Shown piece by piece: positions 50,252 to 59,039 of a stretch of DNA of 64,000 bases. The DNA is taken from positions 1 to 64,000 of the forward strand of contig NZ_NEUE01000311.1 of the NCBI RefSeq assembly GCF_002910905.1. The letters run 5' to 3'. Both the position numbers and the translations under genes were made by a program. A model generated the notes under the pieces. The model saw nothing but the letters and a program-made list of their open reading frames with translations. It did not search any database and had not been told where the DNA came from. Every line of letters begins with the position of its first letter. The stretch's first letter is position 1. Source of the DNA: Streptomyces sp. SM11. Its GTDB lineage: Bacteria > Actinomycetota > Actinomycetes > Streptomycetales > Streptomycetaceae.

Positions 50252-52495
50252 ATGCCAAAGAAGCGCTCGGGCGGGGGTCTCACCACGACCCAGCAGGCCG
50301 CCAAGTTCCTCGGTGTCGCCGCGCTCTCCGGAGCTGTCCTGGCAGGCATCGCGCTGCCCGCAGCCGGAGCGCTGGGGCTCGCCGCCAAGGGGACGGTCGA
50401 AGGATTCGACGAGATCCCCTCCAACCTCAAGACTCCACCGCTCAGTCAGCGGACCACGATCCAGGACCGCGACGGCGGCACCATCGCCACCGTGTACTCC
50501 CGCGACCGCACGGTCGTCCGGCTCCAGGAAATCTCGCCGTACATGCAGGACGCGATCATCGCGATCGAGGACTCCCGCTTCTACGAGCACGGTGCGGTCG
50601 ACCTCAAGGGCATCCTCCGCGCGATGAACCGCAACGTGCAGGCGGGCGGGGCCGCGCAGGGCGCGTCGACCCTCACCCAGCAGTACGTGAAGAACGTCTT
50701 CGTCGAGGAGGCGGGCGACGACCCGGAGAAGGTCGCCCAGGCCACGCAGCAGACGCTCGGCCGCAAGATCCGCGAGCTGAAGTACGCGATCCAGGTCGAG
50801 GAGGAGCTCGGCAAGAAGAAGATCCTGGAGAACTACCTCAACATCACGTTCTTCGGACAGCAGGCGTACGGAATCGAGGCCGCGTCCCAGCGCTACTTCT
50901 CCAAGCACGCCAAGGACCTCAAGCTGGAGGAGGCCGCGCTGCTCGCCGGCCTCGTGCAGTCGCCGAGCCGCTACGACCCGGTCAACGACGCGGAGGAAGC
51001 GACCAAGCGCCGCAACGTCGTCCTGGCGCGGATGGCCGCGGTCAAGAGCATCTCGCAGGCCGAGGCCGACAAGGCCATGGAGAAGCCCGTCAAGCTGAAG
51101 GTCTCCCGGCCGAAGAACGGCTGTATCACCGCCGTCAGCGGCTCCGGCTTCTTCTGCGACTACGTCCGCAAGACGCTCCTCACCGACCCCGCCTTCGGCA
51201 AGACCGACGAGGAGCGGGCCAAGCTCTGGAACCTCGGCGGTCTGACCATCCGGACGACGCTGGACCCGCGCGCCCAGAAGGCTGCGAACGAGGCCGCCAC
51301 CGCGAAGGTCAACAAGGACGACAAGTTCGCGGCGTCCGTGGTGCAGGTCCGGCCGGGCAGCGGCGAGATCCTCTCCATGGGCCAGTCCCGCCCGTACGGC
51401 CTGGACCAGAAGCAGAACGAGACCGTGCTCAACCTCGCCGTCAGCAACAAGATGGGCGGTAGCACGTACGGCTTCCAGGTCGGCTCCACGTTCAAGCCGT
51501 TCACCGCGGCGGCGGCGCTGGAGAAGGGCATCAGCCCGGCCACGACGTTCACGACGGACTGGAAGCTGACGGTGCCGGAGAGCTCCTTCCGGACCTGCGA
51601 CGGAGCGCCCGCCGGAAACCGGCCCTGGAATCTGGTGAACGAGCTGGAGTCCGAGAAGGGCACCTGGGACATGACGAGCGCGCTCGGCAAGTCCATCAAC
51701 ACCTACTTCGCGCTGCTGGAGCAGAAGGCCGGGCTCTGCGAGACGCTGACCATGGCGAAGAAAGTGGGCTACGAGCGCGGTGACGGCAAGGAGATCCTGG
51801 AGCGGCCCGCGGCCACCCTGGGAAGCGTCGACAGCACCCCGCTCTCGATGGCGTCCGCGTACGCGACCTTCGCCAACCGGGGCACGTACTGCACGCCGAT
51901 CGCCATCAAGTCCATCAAGGACCCGCAGGGCAAGAAGATCCCCGTGCCGAAGACGTCCTGCTCGCGGGCGATGAGCGAGAAGACCGCGGACACGATCAAC
52001 CAGATGCTCAAGGGCGTCGTGGAGGACGGCACCGGTACGCAGGCCGGACTCAACGACCGGGACAACGCGGGCAAGACCGGTACGACCAACGACCGCAAGG
52101 ACGCCTGGTTCGTCGGGTACACGCCGAACCTCTCCACCGCGGTGTGGGTCGGCGACGACGTCGGCGAGAAGAGCTCGATGTTCGGCGTCACCATCGGCGG
52201 CCAGTACTACCCCAAGGTCTGCGGCGGCTGCCTGCCCGGTCCGATCTGGCGCATCGCGATGACCGGAGCGCTGGACGCGTCCGAGACACCCGGGTTCAAC
52301 CCGATCTCCGTCCCCCGGGGCAAGGAGAAGGAGGACAAGGAGAAGGAGAAGGGCGACCGGGACCGCGACCGGGACCGGGACGACGATGACCGTGAGGACG
52401 GCAAGCCCGGCAACGGCAACGGCCGGACCCCCGGCATCGGGCTCCCGGACGGCGTGATCGGCGGTGGCGGCGGGCGAGGCCAGAACGGCCCCTGA
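50252..52495 (+). CDS. Bifunctional class A penicillin-binding protein
   Basis: Peptidoglycan polymerase and cross-linker, 747 residues. An N-terminal membrane anchor (GVAALSGAVLAGIALPAAGALGL) is followed by the glycosyltransferase-51 domain with catalytic AIEDSRFYEHGAVDLKGILRA and GASTLTQQYVKN. The transpeptidase has the active serine in GSTFKPFTAAAAL, SxN in GKSINTYF and KTGTTNDRKDAWFVGYTP. The C-terminal 70 residues are low-complexity (KEKEDKEKEKGDRDRDRDRD). ATG 50252 lies 7 bases after TAGGCT and lacks a ribosome site, which suggests a leaderless transcript. It is divergent from wblA. Confidence 0.93.
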   Translation: MPKKRSGGGLTTTQQAAKFLGVAALSGAVLAGIALPAAGALGLAAKGTVEGFDEIPSNLKTPPLSQRTTIQDRDGGTIATVYSRDRTVVRLQEISPYMQDAIIAIEDSRFYEHGAVDLKGILRAMNRNVQAGGAAQGASTLTQQYVKNVFVEEAGDDPEKVAQATQQTLGRKIRELKYAIQVEEELGKKKILENYLNITFFGQQAYGIEAASQRYFSKHAKDLKLEEAALLAGLVQSPSRYDPVNDAEEATKRRNVVLARMAAVKSISQAEADKAMEKPVKLKVSRPKNGCITAVSGSGFFCDYVRKTLLTDPAFGKTDEERAKLWNLGGLTIRTTLDPRAQKAANEAATAKVNKDDKFAASVVQVRPGSGEILSMGQSRPYGLDQKQNETVLNLAVSNKMGGSTYGFQVGSTFKPFTAAAALEKGISPATTFTTDWKLTVPESSFRTCDGAPAGNRPWNLVNELESEKGTWDMTSALGKSINTYFALLEQKAGLCETLTMAKKVGYERGDGKEILERPAATLGSVDSTPLSMASAYATFANRGTYCTPIAIKSIKDPQGKKIPVPKTSCSRAMSEKTADTINQMLKGVVEDGTGTQAGLNDRDNAGKTGTTNDRKDAWFVGYTPNLSTAVWVGDDVGEKSSMFGVTIGGQYYPKVCGGCLPGPIWRIAMTGALDASETPGFNPISVPRGKEKEDKEKEKGDRDRDRDRDDDDREDGKPGNGNGRTPGIGLPDGVIGGGGGRGQNGP

Positions 52496-52535
52496 CCCGT
52501 ACTCCTACCCGTACCCGTACAGATAGCGGAAAAGA

Positions 52536-52568
52536 GTGGGCGCCCCGGTCCTCGACCGGGGCGCCCAC
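52536..52568. terminator. Bidirectional terminator between PBP and YqeY genes
   Basis: GTGGGCGCCCCGGTC (52536-52550) and its complement (52554-52568) form a 15-bp perfect stem around CTC between convergent genes. Confidence 0.9.
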
Positions 52569-52595
52569 CCCTCTCTTCGCTCTTCTCCGCGTACC

Positions 52596-53060
52596 TCAGC
52601 CGGCGAGGAGCTTCTTCACCGCGGCGGCGACCCGGCCGCCCTCGGCGAGCCCGGCGACCTTCGGGTTGACGATCTTCATGACGGCGCCCATCGCGCGCGG
52701 CCCCTCGGCCCCGGCCGCCTTCGCCTCCTCGACGGCCGACGACACGATCGCGTTCAGCTCGTCGTCGGAGAGCTGCTTGGGCAGATAACCGTCGAGCAGT
52801 TCGCCCTCCGCCTTCTCCCGCTCCGCCTGCTCGGTCCGGCCGCCCTGGGCGAAGGCCTCGGCCGCCTCACGGCGCTTCTTCGCCTCCTTGGCGATCACCT
52901 TCTGCACCTCGTCGTCGGAGAGCTCGCGCGCCGACTTGCCGCTGACCTCTTCCTTGGTGATCGCGGTGAGGGTGAGCCGAAGGGTGGACGAGGTCAGCTC
53001 GTCACGCGCCTTCATGGCCGTGTGGAGGTCTTCCTTGAGCTTGGACTTGAGCGTGGTCAT
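52596..53060 (-). CDS. GatB/YqeY domain protein
   Basis: A 154-residue protein with start ATG 53060 (MTTLKSKLKEDLHTAMKARD); the frame extends upstream without a better start. It is nearly all helical, with TSSTLRLTLTAITKEEVSG, then KEAKKRREAAEAFAQGGRTE and LPKQLSDDELNAIV, the hallmarks of the YqeY family related to the tail of GatB. GatB binds tRNA through this domain. Stand-alone YqeY has no proven role. It is divergent from the metallophosphoesterase gene. Confidence 0.9.
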   Translation of the reverse strand: MTTLKSKLKEDLHTAMKARDELTSSTLRLTLTAITKEEVSGKSARELSDDEVQKVIAKEAKKRREAAEAFAQGGRTEQAEREKAEGELLDGYLPKQLSDDELNAIVSSAVEEAKAAGAEGPRAMGAVMKIVNPKVAGLAEGGRVAAAVKKLLAG

Positions 53061-53139
53061 GCCGCGATTGTGACAGGTGCGGGGCGCGGGCCGCCCACCG
53101 GTTTTCCGCTCACGGTGCCGCTTCTGCGACGATGGGCGC

Positions 53140-54078
53140 ATGCGCGCACGCTACGGAGTACCCCTGAAAGTCACGGCAGTCGGCGCGGCGGTTGGCGCCG
53201 CCGGACTCGCCTACGCCGCCGGATTCGAGGCCCGCTCGTTCCGCCTGCGACGGGTCACCGTTCCCGTACTCCCGCACGGGGCACGCCCGTTGCGCGTGCT
53301 CCAGGTCTCCGACATCCACATGGTGAGCGGTCAGCGCAAGAAGCGCGCCTGGCTCCAGTCACTCGCCGGGCTGCGCCCCGACTTCGTCGTGAACACCGGA
53401 GACAACCTCTCGGACCCGGAGGCCGTGCCCGAGGTGCTCGACGCGCTCGGCCCGCTGATGGAGTTCCCGGGGGTGTACGTCTTCGGCTCCAACGACTACT
53501 ACGGCCCCAAGCTGCGCAACCCGGCCCGCTATCTCCTGGAGAAGGCCCGGGGCAAGCACGGCCTCAACGGCAACGCCCCCGCGGTCGGCGTCGCCCACAA
53601 CCCGTGGGAGCCGATGCGCGACGCCTTCGACGAGGCGGGCTGGCTGAACCTGTCGAACACGCGGGGCCGGCTCAAGCTCGACGGCCTGGAGCTGGCGTTC
53701 ACCGGCCTGGACGACCCGCACATCAAGCGCGACCGCTACGCCGAGGTCCAGGGCGGCCCTACGAGCGGCGCCGACCTCTCCATCGGCGTGGTCCACGCCC
53801 CGTACCTGCGCTCCCTGGACGCCTTCACGGCCGACGGCTACCCCCTGATCCTGGCGGGCCACACGCACGGCGGCCAGCTGTGCATCCCGTTCTACGGGGC
53901 GCTGGTCACCAACTGCGACCTGGACACCGACCGGGTCAAGGGCCTGTCCAGCCACACGGTCGGCGACCGGCGCGCCTACCTCCACGTATCCGCGGGCTGC
54001 GGCACCAACCGCTACACCCCGGTCCGCTTCGCCTGCCCCCCCGAGGTCACCCTGCTGACACTGACCCCGAAGGCCTGA
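53140..54078 (+). CDS. Membrane-associated metallophosphoesterase
   Basis: A 312-residue protein (ATG 53140) with an N-terminal hydrophobic segment (LKVTAVGAAVGAAGLAYAAG). It has the calcineurin-type metal motifs LQVSDIHMVSG (DxH), FVVNTGDNLSD (GDN), VFGSNDYYGP (GND-like) and LAGHTHGGQLCIP (GHTHGGQ). It belongs to the YkuE/LpxH-like group that hydrolyses phosphodiesters of lipids or nucleotides. GACGAT 12 bases upstream suggests a leaderless mRNA. Its last three codons and stop are repeated in tandem downstream. Confidence 0.88.
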   Translation: MRARYGVPLKVTAVGAAVGAAGLAYAAGFEARSFRLRRVTVPVLPHGARPLRVLQVSDIHMVSGQRKKRAWLQSLAGLRPDFVVNTGDNLSDPEAVPEVLDALGPLMEFPGVYVFGSNDYYGPKLRNPARYLLEKARGKHGLNGNAPAVGVAHNPWEPMRDAFDEAGWLNLSNTRGRLKLDGLELAFTGLDDPHIKRDRYAEVQGGPTSGADLSIGVVHAPYLRSLDAFTADGYPLILAGHTHGGQLCIPFYGALVTNCDLDTDRVKGLSSHTVGDRRAYLHVSAGCGTNRYTPVRFACPPEVTLLTLTPKA

Positions 54079-54175
54079 GCAGGGGCTGGCACCGGCCCCG
54101 AAGGCCTGAGCGGGGGCTGGCACCGGCCCCGAAGGCCTGAGCGGGGGCTGACACCGACCCCGAAGGCCTGAGCGA
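54065..54175. repeat. 31-bp tandem repeat at the gene 3' end
   Basis: Three full copies (54065-54095, 54096-54126, 54127-54157) and a partial one share CCCCGAAGGCCTGAGCGGGG, differing at single bases. The first copy contains the end of the metallophosphoesterase coding sequence (Pro-Lys-Ala-stop), so each copy repeats that ending. It lies in the gap before the Pr6Pr gene. Confidence 0.95.
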
Positions 54176-54258
54176 GGAGGGGCGCCTTCACTCGCGGCGG
54201 CCGCAACACGGCAGATGACGAATCGCGGGGGCCCTCCCACCCGCTTACGGTACGAATC

Positions 54259-55029
54259 ATGACCGCGCCCCGGCCCGCTCTGCTTCCCCGCCCCCGGGCG
54301 GCAGAGGTGCTCCCGAACCCCGCCGGGCCCCGCCGCCCCCGGGTCACGGCGCTGCGTGTCCTTGCGGGCGGGGCAGCGGCCGCGGGCCCGGTCATCGCCC
54401 TGGCGACCGGGTACAGGCCACCGACGCTGATCCACTTCACGGTCCTGGCGAACCTCCTGGTCGCGGCGGCTTTCGGGTGGTCGGCCGTACGTTCCTGGCG
54501 GGGCGGTCCGCCGCTGTCGCCGCGGCTGTCGGGCGGGGTACTCCTGCTCGCCGCGATCACCGGCCTGATGTACCACCTGGTGCTGGTGAACTACGGCGGC
54601 TCCCCGCTGAGCGCCACCCGGAGCAGCCCGGCCCCGGAGACCGGCTGGTCCATCGCCGCGAGCCTCCTGCTCCACACGGTGACCCCTCTGGCCGTCGCCG
54701 CGGACTGGCTCCTGCTCACCGCGCCCCGGACCCTGCGCCTGTCCCACATCCCGCTGTGGCTGTCGGCCCCCGCGGCCTACCTGGGCCTCGCCCTGATCCG
54801 CGGAGCCCTGCTCTCCCCCGGCGCCCCGGCCCGCTACCCGTACCCGTTCCTCGACGTCGACACGTACGGCTACGCCGGCGCCCTCACCCAGTCCCTCGCC
54901 CTCGGTCTCCTGTTCGCCGCCCTGGGCGTCCTGATCACCGCCGTGGACCACCTCCGGCCGAACGTGGCGGGGTGGTTCCAGCACCGGAGAAACCGGATTT
55001 CGCCTCCGGCCGCCGGTGGGCTAAAGTAA
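54259..55029 (+). CDS. Pr6Pr-like multispan membrane protein
   Basis: A 256-residue protein with about six membrane helices and segments TLIHFTVLANLLVAAAFGW, GLMYHLVLVNYGG, LLLHTVTPLAVAADWLL and YPYPFLDVDTYGY. The FTVLANL, HTVTP and YPYPFLDVDTYGY sequences are the hallmarks of the Pr6Pr family (six conserved prolines), related to AIG1/FAR-17a-type proteins. The role in bacteria is unknown. TACGGT 13 bases before ATG 54259 hints at leaderless transcription. It ends 28 bases before tRNA-Pro. Confidence 0.85.
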   Translation: MTAPRPALLPRPRAAEVLPNPAGPRRPRVTALRVLAGGAAAAGPVIALATGYRPPTLIHFTVLANLLVAAAFGWSAVRSWRGGPPLSPRLSGGVLLLAAITGLMYHLVLVNYGGSPLSATRSSPAPETGWSIAASLLLHTVTPLAVAADWLLLTAPRTLRLSHIPLWLSAPAAYLGLALIRGALLSPGAPARYPYPFLDVDTYGYAGALTQSLALGLLFAALGVLITAVDHLRPNVAGWFQHRRNRISPPAAGGLK

Positions 55030-55057
55030 TCGATGTCGCCGGGAGTCCGGTGGACAT

Positions 55058-55131
55058 CGGGGTGTAGCGCAGCTTGGCAGCGCGCTTCGTTCGGGACGAA
55101 GAGGTCGTGGGTTCAAATCCCGCCACCCCGA
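55058..55131 (+). tRNA. tRNA-Pro, anticodon CGG (integration site)
   Basis: A 74-base cloverleaf with acceptor CGGGGTG/CACCCCG, D-arm TAGCGCAGCTTGG, anticodon stem CTTCG/CGAAG with loop TTCGGGA, and T-arm GGGTTCAAATCCC. Its 3' half is the expected attachment site, as the integrase gene begins just downstream. The gene is intact because the integrated element would restore the 3' end. Confidence 0.95.
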
Positions 55132-55143
55132 CAGCTAATTAGC

Positions 55144-55188
55144 AGGTCAGAGGGCCCAGTGTGTAAGTTGCACTGGGCCCTCTGACCT
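55144..55188. terminator. Bidirectional terminator between tRNA-Pro and int
   Basis: A 17-bp perfect stem (55144-55160 with 55172-55188) around an 11-base loop. It lies between the tRNA end and the int stop and serves both directions. Confidence 0.88.
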
Positions 55189-55209
55189 TGTGCGTGTCTA
55201 TCTGCGTGA

Positions 55210-56397
55210 CTACCGCTCCGGAGGCACCGGAGTGCCGAAGATGCCGTCCATGGCCGTCGCGCCGGTCTGGATCACCGGGCGGATCTGCTTCCGGTAGACC
55301 TCCTCCGTGACGGCCGTGCTGGAGTGGCCGACCAGCCGGGAGATCTCCTCGAGCGGGATGCCCCGGTCCGACAAGATCGAGACGAACGACGTCCGGGTCT
55401 CCCGGGTGGTCCACTCGTGCGGCGTGAGGTCGACGCCAGGGATCTGCGCGGCCCCGGCAAGGACCTTCCGAAACTCTCGCCGAACGTTCGCCGCATCCAG
55501 TTCAGTGCCGACCGCCGACGTGAAGACAAGCCCGCATTCCTGCCACTGATCACCGGCCGCGACACGCTGCCAGCCCTGACGCTCACGCTGGATCTTGAGT
55601 GCGTCGACGGCCCGACCCGGCAGGGCGAGCGTACGGCGGGACTTCCTGGTCTTGGTGTCGCCGGAGCTGCGGACCGAGCGCCACACGGCGATGTGCGGCG
55701 GGATCTCCGGCACGGCGGTCGGATTTCCGTCGAGGTCCACATGATCCCAGCGCAGCGGACGCATCTCCTCGGTACGGCCACCGGTGAGAAGCGAGACCAC
55801 GATGTACGCGTAGAGCGGCGAGTCCTCGGCGGCCACAAGCACGGCGTCGGCCTGGTTGAGCGTGAGCGACTTGGACGGCCGGCCGGGGCGACCGGCAGGG
55901 ACCGAGCACAGCTCTACGACGTTGCGCTTCACCTTGTCTCGGGCCATGGCCCGCTTAACCGCACGGTTGAGACACGAGCGGATGGCTTCCAGGGATCGCG
56001 TGCTGAGCACCTTGGACTTGTCCGCAAGCCACCTGTCGACGTCATCAGCGCTGAGGTCCCGGAGCTTCCGGGCGCCCAGGGAGGGGATCACATGGGTGTT
56101 GCAGAGGATCGTGTTCGTCTCGACGGTCGACTTGTCGCGGCCCGAGAGCCCGTACGCGAGCCAATCCGTAACCGCGTCCCTGACCGTGTAGCCCGTGGGC
56201 GCAATGGCTAGGCCATCCTCGAAGTCCCGCAGTACCTCTTTCAGCTTGGCCTTGGCCGCCGTCTTGGTCTTGCCGCTCGCCCGCTTCACGATCCGCTTGC
56301 CGCTGGGGTCATAGCCGAGGCTGGCCGTGGCAATCCAACGTTGCCGCTTCTCATCCCAGTGCAGACCACCATCGCCACGACTGCGCCGCTTGGTCAC
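55210..56397 (-). CDS. int: Tyrosine-type site-specific integrase
   Basis: Integrates and excises the element at tRNA-Pro. It has 395 residues, with GTG 56397 overlapping the xis stop (GTGA). An Arg-rich arm-binding N-terminus (MTKRRSRGDGGLHWDEKRQR) and core-binding SAM-like domain (about 75-170) precede the catalytic domain: box I Arg in LLTGGRTEEMRPLRW, box II RETRTSFVS, where Arg replaces the first His of HxxR, LVGHSSTAVTEEVYR with the nucleophilic Tyr. The RxxR variant is common in this Streptomyces integrase group. Confidence 0.93.
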   Translation of the reverse strand: MTKRRSRGDGGLHWDEKRQRWIATASLGYDPSGKRIVKRASGKTKTAAKAKLKEVLRDFEDGLAIAPTGYTVRDAVTDWLAYGLSGRDKSTVETNTILCNTHVIPSLGARKLRDLSADDVDRWLADKSKVLSTRSLEAIRSCLNRAVKRAMARDKVKRNVVELCSVPAGRPGRPSKSLTLNQADAVLVAAEDSPLYAYIVVSLLTGGRTEEMRPLRWDHVDLDGNPTAVPEIPPHIAVWRSVRSSGDTKTRKSRRTLALPGRAVDALKIQRERQGWQRVAAGDQWQECGLVFTSAVGTELDAANVRREFRKVLAGAAQIPGVDLTPHEWTTRETRTSFVSILSDRGIPLEEISRLVGHSSTAVTEEVYRKQIRPVIQTGATAMDGIFGTPVPPER

Positions 56398-56612
56398 TGC
56401 TCAGCCCCGGCTTCCCGCTCCAGGAGCGCAACGTAGTCGGTGATGGCGGAGGCCGGAACGAGGCGGGTCCGCCCTTCCTTGACGGTCCGGAGACGACCAG
56501 CACGGATCAAGTCGTAGATGACGCTCCGGCTCAGCCCCAGCACCCTCACAGCGTCGGGAACGCGGTACAGGGCCGGAGGGATCGCCGGTCCCTCAATGTC
56601 GAGTACGGTCAC
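56394..56612 (-). CDS. xis: Excisionase / MerR-like helix-turn-helix protein
   Basis: A 72-residue protein whose GTG 56612 shares one base with the repSA stop (TAGTG). The HTH_17 motif is YRVPDAVRVLGLSRSVIYDL, followed by RLRTVKEGRTRLVPASAI. It directs the integrase toward excision. It is coupled to both int and rep. Confidence 0.9.
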   Translation of the reverse strand: MTVLDIEGPAIPPALYRVPDAVRVLGLSRSVIYDLIRAGRLRTVKEGRTRLVPASAITDYVALLEREAGAEQ

Positions 56613-58009
56613 TATTCCTCCTCAGCGCTCAGCAGTTCGGCGCGGTGTTCGCGGGTGGTTTCGCGGTTGTGTTGGATGTCGCGGTGGATGTTGGCGGCGA
56701 GCCAGGATTCGCCGGGGGTGTGGCCGTTCCCTGCGTAGGCCCAGTGCGCGAGCGTGAGCGTGGTGGCCTCCGGGTGATCGTCCGGATCGGGGAGGCCGAG
56801 GGCGGCGCGTTGTTCAGCGGCGCGGTAGTCGGCGCGGACCTGTCGAAGGGCGCCGAGGGTGGTGGAGTAGGCGCGGGACTTGGTGGAGAAGTGGCCGCGG
56901 AAGCCGAGCATGTGGGCCCAGTCGCGGAGCTTGCGGTCCGGATAGGCGTGGTGCAGGTCCAAGCACGCCTCGATCAGCCGCCGAGGGTGCTCAGGCACGT
57001 CCAGGAGAACCAAGGCTTCCTTGTTGCCAACGCGGTGGTCGACGGTCCCGGTGGTCTCGGCCGCCTTGGTGGCGTACTTGGCGACGTAGGAGGCGACGGC
57101 CTGTTCGGTGAGGTCTTCGCCGTTGCCGAACGCGCCGATGGGCTGCACGTCGAGCTGCGTGCCCCACCGCAGCGTCCAGCCGTCCGTGATCCCGGCTTCC
57201 GGAACGGCCGGCACGAGGACCTCAACCCGGGCGGCGGCGGCGCGGATCGCGTCGTCCAGGAGGCCGAGGGTGGCCCAGGCCGGGGGCGGGGTGTCCGGGC
57301 CGTCGGGTCCGTCGAAGCGGATCACCGCGTGGAAGTGCACGGCCCCGCGCTTCTGGTACTCCGCGACCTTCCCGAAGGACACCTTGGACTGTTCGCGGGC
57401 GGCTTTCTGGGTGAGCCCAGCTCGCTTGGCGATCTCGCGGCGGAGGTAGATCGTGAAGTAGCGCCAGAGGTCGGAGGCGTGGTTGTTCCACAGCACCGCC
57501 CCCGCGTAGTCGTAGGTGTCCGGGTCGAGCGGCGTACCCAGCTCCGGCGCATCCTCAGAGTGACGAACACCGCAGCGGCAGGACCGGGTGCCGGGCCGGT
57601 TGTGAACGGGGCCGAACGACGGGGCCGTCAGGGTGGCGAAGACGCGGGGGTGGTCGCGGATGGTGGTGGGGGTGCCTTTGTCGGGGTCGCCGGTGAGTCC
57701 GGCGCGGATGAGGTGGTAGGTGTCGCCTGCGTAGGTCCAGGCGCAGGCGGGGCAGCGGGAGGCGCGGCGGTTGCCGCAGGCGATCCGTAACCGGCCCCCG
57801 GGCTCGGTGTCCGTGGAGTAGTGGTGGAGCAGGGTGCCGGTGGCCCGGTCGATGGTTTTGGTGGCGCCGGTGAGGTGGATGGGCTGGGAGCAGCCTCCGG
57901 TGCGGCGGAGTTGTTCGGTGAGGCGGTCGAAGCCGGGAGACCCGACCACCCGGAGCAGATCGCCCAGGGTGGCCGGGTCCAGGCCCGCCGCGGTGGCAGC
58001 GGTGTTCAT
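56612..58009 (-). CDS. repSA: RepSA-like replication initiator
   Basis: Starts autonomous replication of the excised element. ATG 58009 (MNTAATAAGLDPATLGDLL) gives 465 residues. Near the start, paired cysteines (CGNRRASRCPACAW) form a probable zinc site; later CRCGVRHSED. The HUH metal motif is GAVHFHAVIRFDG (His225, His227), and the tyrosine motif is AVASYVAKYATKAAE. This is the nickase-type rolling-circle initiator of pSAM2-type elements. The codon use and GC are like the host. Confidence 0.9.
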   Translation of the reverse strand: MNTAATAAGLDPATLGDLLRVVGSPGFDRLTEQLRRTGGCSQPIHLTGATKTIDRATGTLLHHYSTDTEPGGRLRIACGNRRASRCPACAWTYAGDTYHLIRAGLTGDPDKGTPTTIRDHPRVFATLTAPSFGPVHNRPGTRSCRCGVRHSEDAPELGTPLDPDTYDYAGAVLWNNHASDLWRYFTIYLRREIAKRAGLTQKAAREQSKVSFGKVAEYQKRGAVHFHAVIRFDGPDGPDTPPPAWATLGLLDDAIRAAAARVEVLVPAVPEAGITDGWTLRWGTQLDVQPIGAFGNGEDLTEQAVASYVAKYATKAAETTGTVDHRVGNKEALVLLDVPEHPRRLIEACLDLHHAYPDRKLRDWAHMLGFRGHFSTKSRAYSTTLGALRQVRADYRAAEQRAALGLPDPDDHPEATTLTLAHWAYAGNGHTPGESWLAANIHRDIQHNRETTREHRAELLSAEEE

Positions 58010-58011
58010 GG

Positions 58012-58206
58012 TCAGCGTCCCGTCCGGCCGTGCGCGGAACCGTGGTTCGCGGTGTAGCCCTCGACCAGGGCACGGACCTGGTTGTCGCCCGTGGCGGTGG
58101 CCTTGGCTCCGCAGTGGCACACGGCCGACCCGGTCGCGGGGGTGTTGGGGGAGGGCTTGCTGACGTGGAGGCCGGGGCGGTCCGGGGTGGGGGTCAGGTC
58201 GGCCAT
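58012..58206 (-). CDS. Small Cys-containing element protein
   Basis: A 64-residue protein (MADLTPTPDRPGLHVSKPSP, then SAVCHCGAKATATGDNQV). One CxC motif may bind zinc. It is 2 bases from repSA in the same direction and looks like the small AICE accessory proteins, but I recognise no family. Confidence 0.6.
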   Translation of the reverse strand: MADLTPTPDRPGLHVSKPSPNTPATGSAVCHCGAKATATGDNQVRALVEGYTANHGSAHGRTGR

Positions 58207-58211
58207 GGCGC

Positions 58212-58397
58212 TCAGGCCCCGATCCGGGTGTGGGTCCGGGCGGGGGTGGTTGTGTGGCCGGTGCCGCGGCAGGCGGGGCAGTGGGCGGTGATGGTCTGGC
58301 GCTGCCCGTCAAGGGTGGTCTGGCCGGTGGTGATGGTGACGGTGGGGAAGCCGTCGCAGTGGCCGCAGATCGGCCGGGGCGGGGTGTGCTGGGGCAT
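58212..58397 (-). CDS. Small zinc-ribbon-like element protein
   Basis: A 61-residue protein with CGHCDG and CPACRGTGH pairs, as in a DnaJ-type zinc-binding repeat. ATG 58397 has AAAGGGAG upstream. It is part of the leftward AICE gene run. The function is unknown. Confidence 0.65.
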   Translation of the reverse strand: MPQHTPPRPICGHCDGFPTVTITTGQTTLDGQRQTITAHCPACRGTGHTTTPARTHTRIGA

Positions 58398-58490
58398 GAT
58401 GGGATCTCCCTTTCGGGTCCGTTGGATCGGGAAGTGGGATGGGCGCCCGGGGCGGCGGAAACTTGGCGGTTGAGGCCGCCCCGGGGGCTG

Positions 58491-58832
58491 TCAGCGGTTG
58501 TTCGGGCGGTTGAGCAGCGAGCGCAGGACCACGGCGCAGATCGCGACGGACGCGGCGGTGATCGCGGTCGCGAGGAGCATGGAGACGAGGACCGTGCCGA
58601 TGATCAGGACCATGGCGGTCCCGCCCGCGGCGGCGACGAAGAGCGATCCCGGGGTGAGCTGAACGGCCGGCCGGGAGACCGGAGCAGCCGGGATGGGCGC
58701 CGGAGCCGGGGTGACGCTGGGGTTGTGGTGGCAGGTGCAGGCCGGGGTGTGGGTGATGCCGGTGAGCGGCTGGACGAGGGACGTGCCCGGGGTGGGTGCG
58801 GTGTCCGGGGGCGGGATCTTCGGGGTGAACAC
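58491..58832 (-). CDS. SpdD-like membrane protein
   Basis: A 113-residue protein with a Pro/Thr-rich N-terminus (CTCHHNPSVTPAPAPIP) and a C-terminal hydrophobic part (LFVAAAGGTAMVLIIGTVL and AITAASVAICAVVL), giving two membrane helices. Similar SpdD/Spd proteins of Streptomyces plasmids help spread of the element through the mycelium. The assignment rests on position and layout. Confidence 0.65.
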   Translation of the reverse strand: MFTPKIPPPDTAPTPGTSLVQPLTGITHTPACTCHHNPSVTPAPAPIPAAPVSRPAVQLTPGSLFVAAAGGTAMVLIIGTVLVSMLLATAITAASVAICAVVLRSLLNRPNNR

Positions 58833-58847
58833 GAGTAGGGCCTCCTG

Positions 58848-59036
58848 TTAGGGGTTGCAGCGGTGGGTGCGGGCGGCGAGTTCGGCGGCGGAGCGGTTGA
58901 GGTAGTCGGCGGAGAAGTTGCATCCGGGGGCGGTGCAGGCGGCGGTGTGCTTGGTCCGGCCGCGGCCGTCGTGGTGGGTGCCGACCTGGACGGGGCCGAC
59001 GCGGAGCACGTTGGTGAAGCGGTTCGGGCGGGCCAT
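58848..59036 (-). CDS. Small mobile-element transfer protein
   Basis: A 62-residue protein beginning MARPNRFTNVLRVGPVQVGT, with GRGRTKHTAACTAPGCNFSA and a later RTHRC. The C-x4-C and H-x-C residues could bind zinc. ATG 59036 has GGAGG 9 bases upstream. It resembles the proteins labelled 'mobile element transfer protein' in Streptomyces AICEs. Confidence 0.75.
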   Translation of the reverse strand: MARPNRFTNVLRVGPVQVGTHHDGRGRTKHTAACTAPGCNFSADYLNRSAAELAARTHRCNP

Positions 59037-59039
59037 GGA

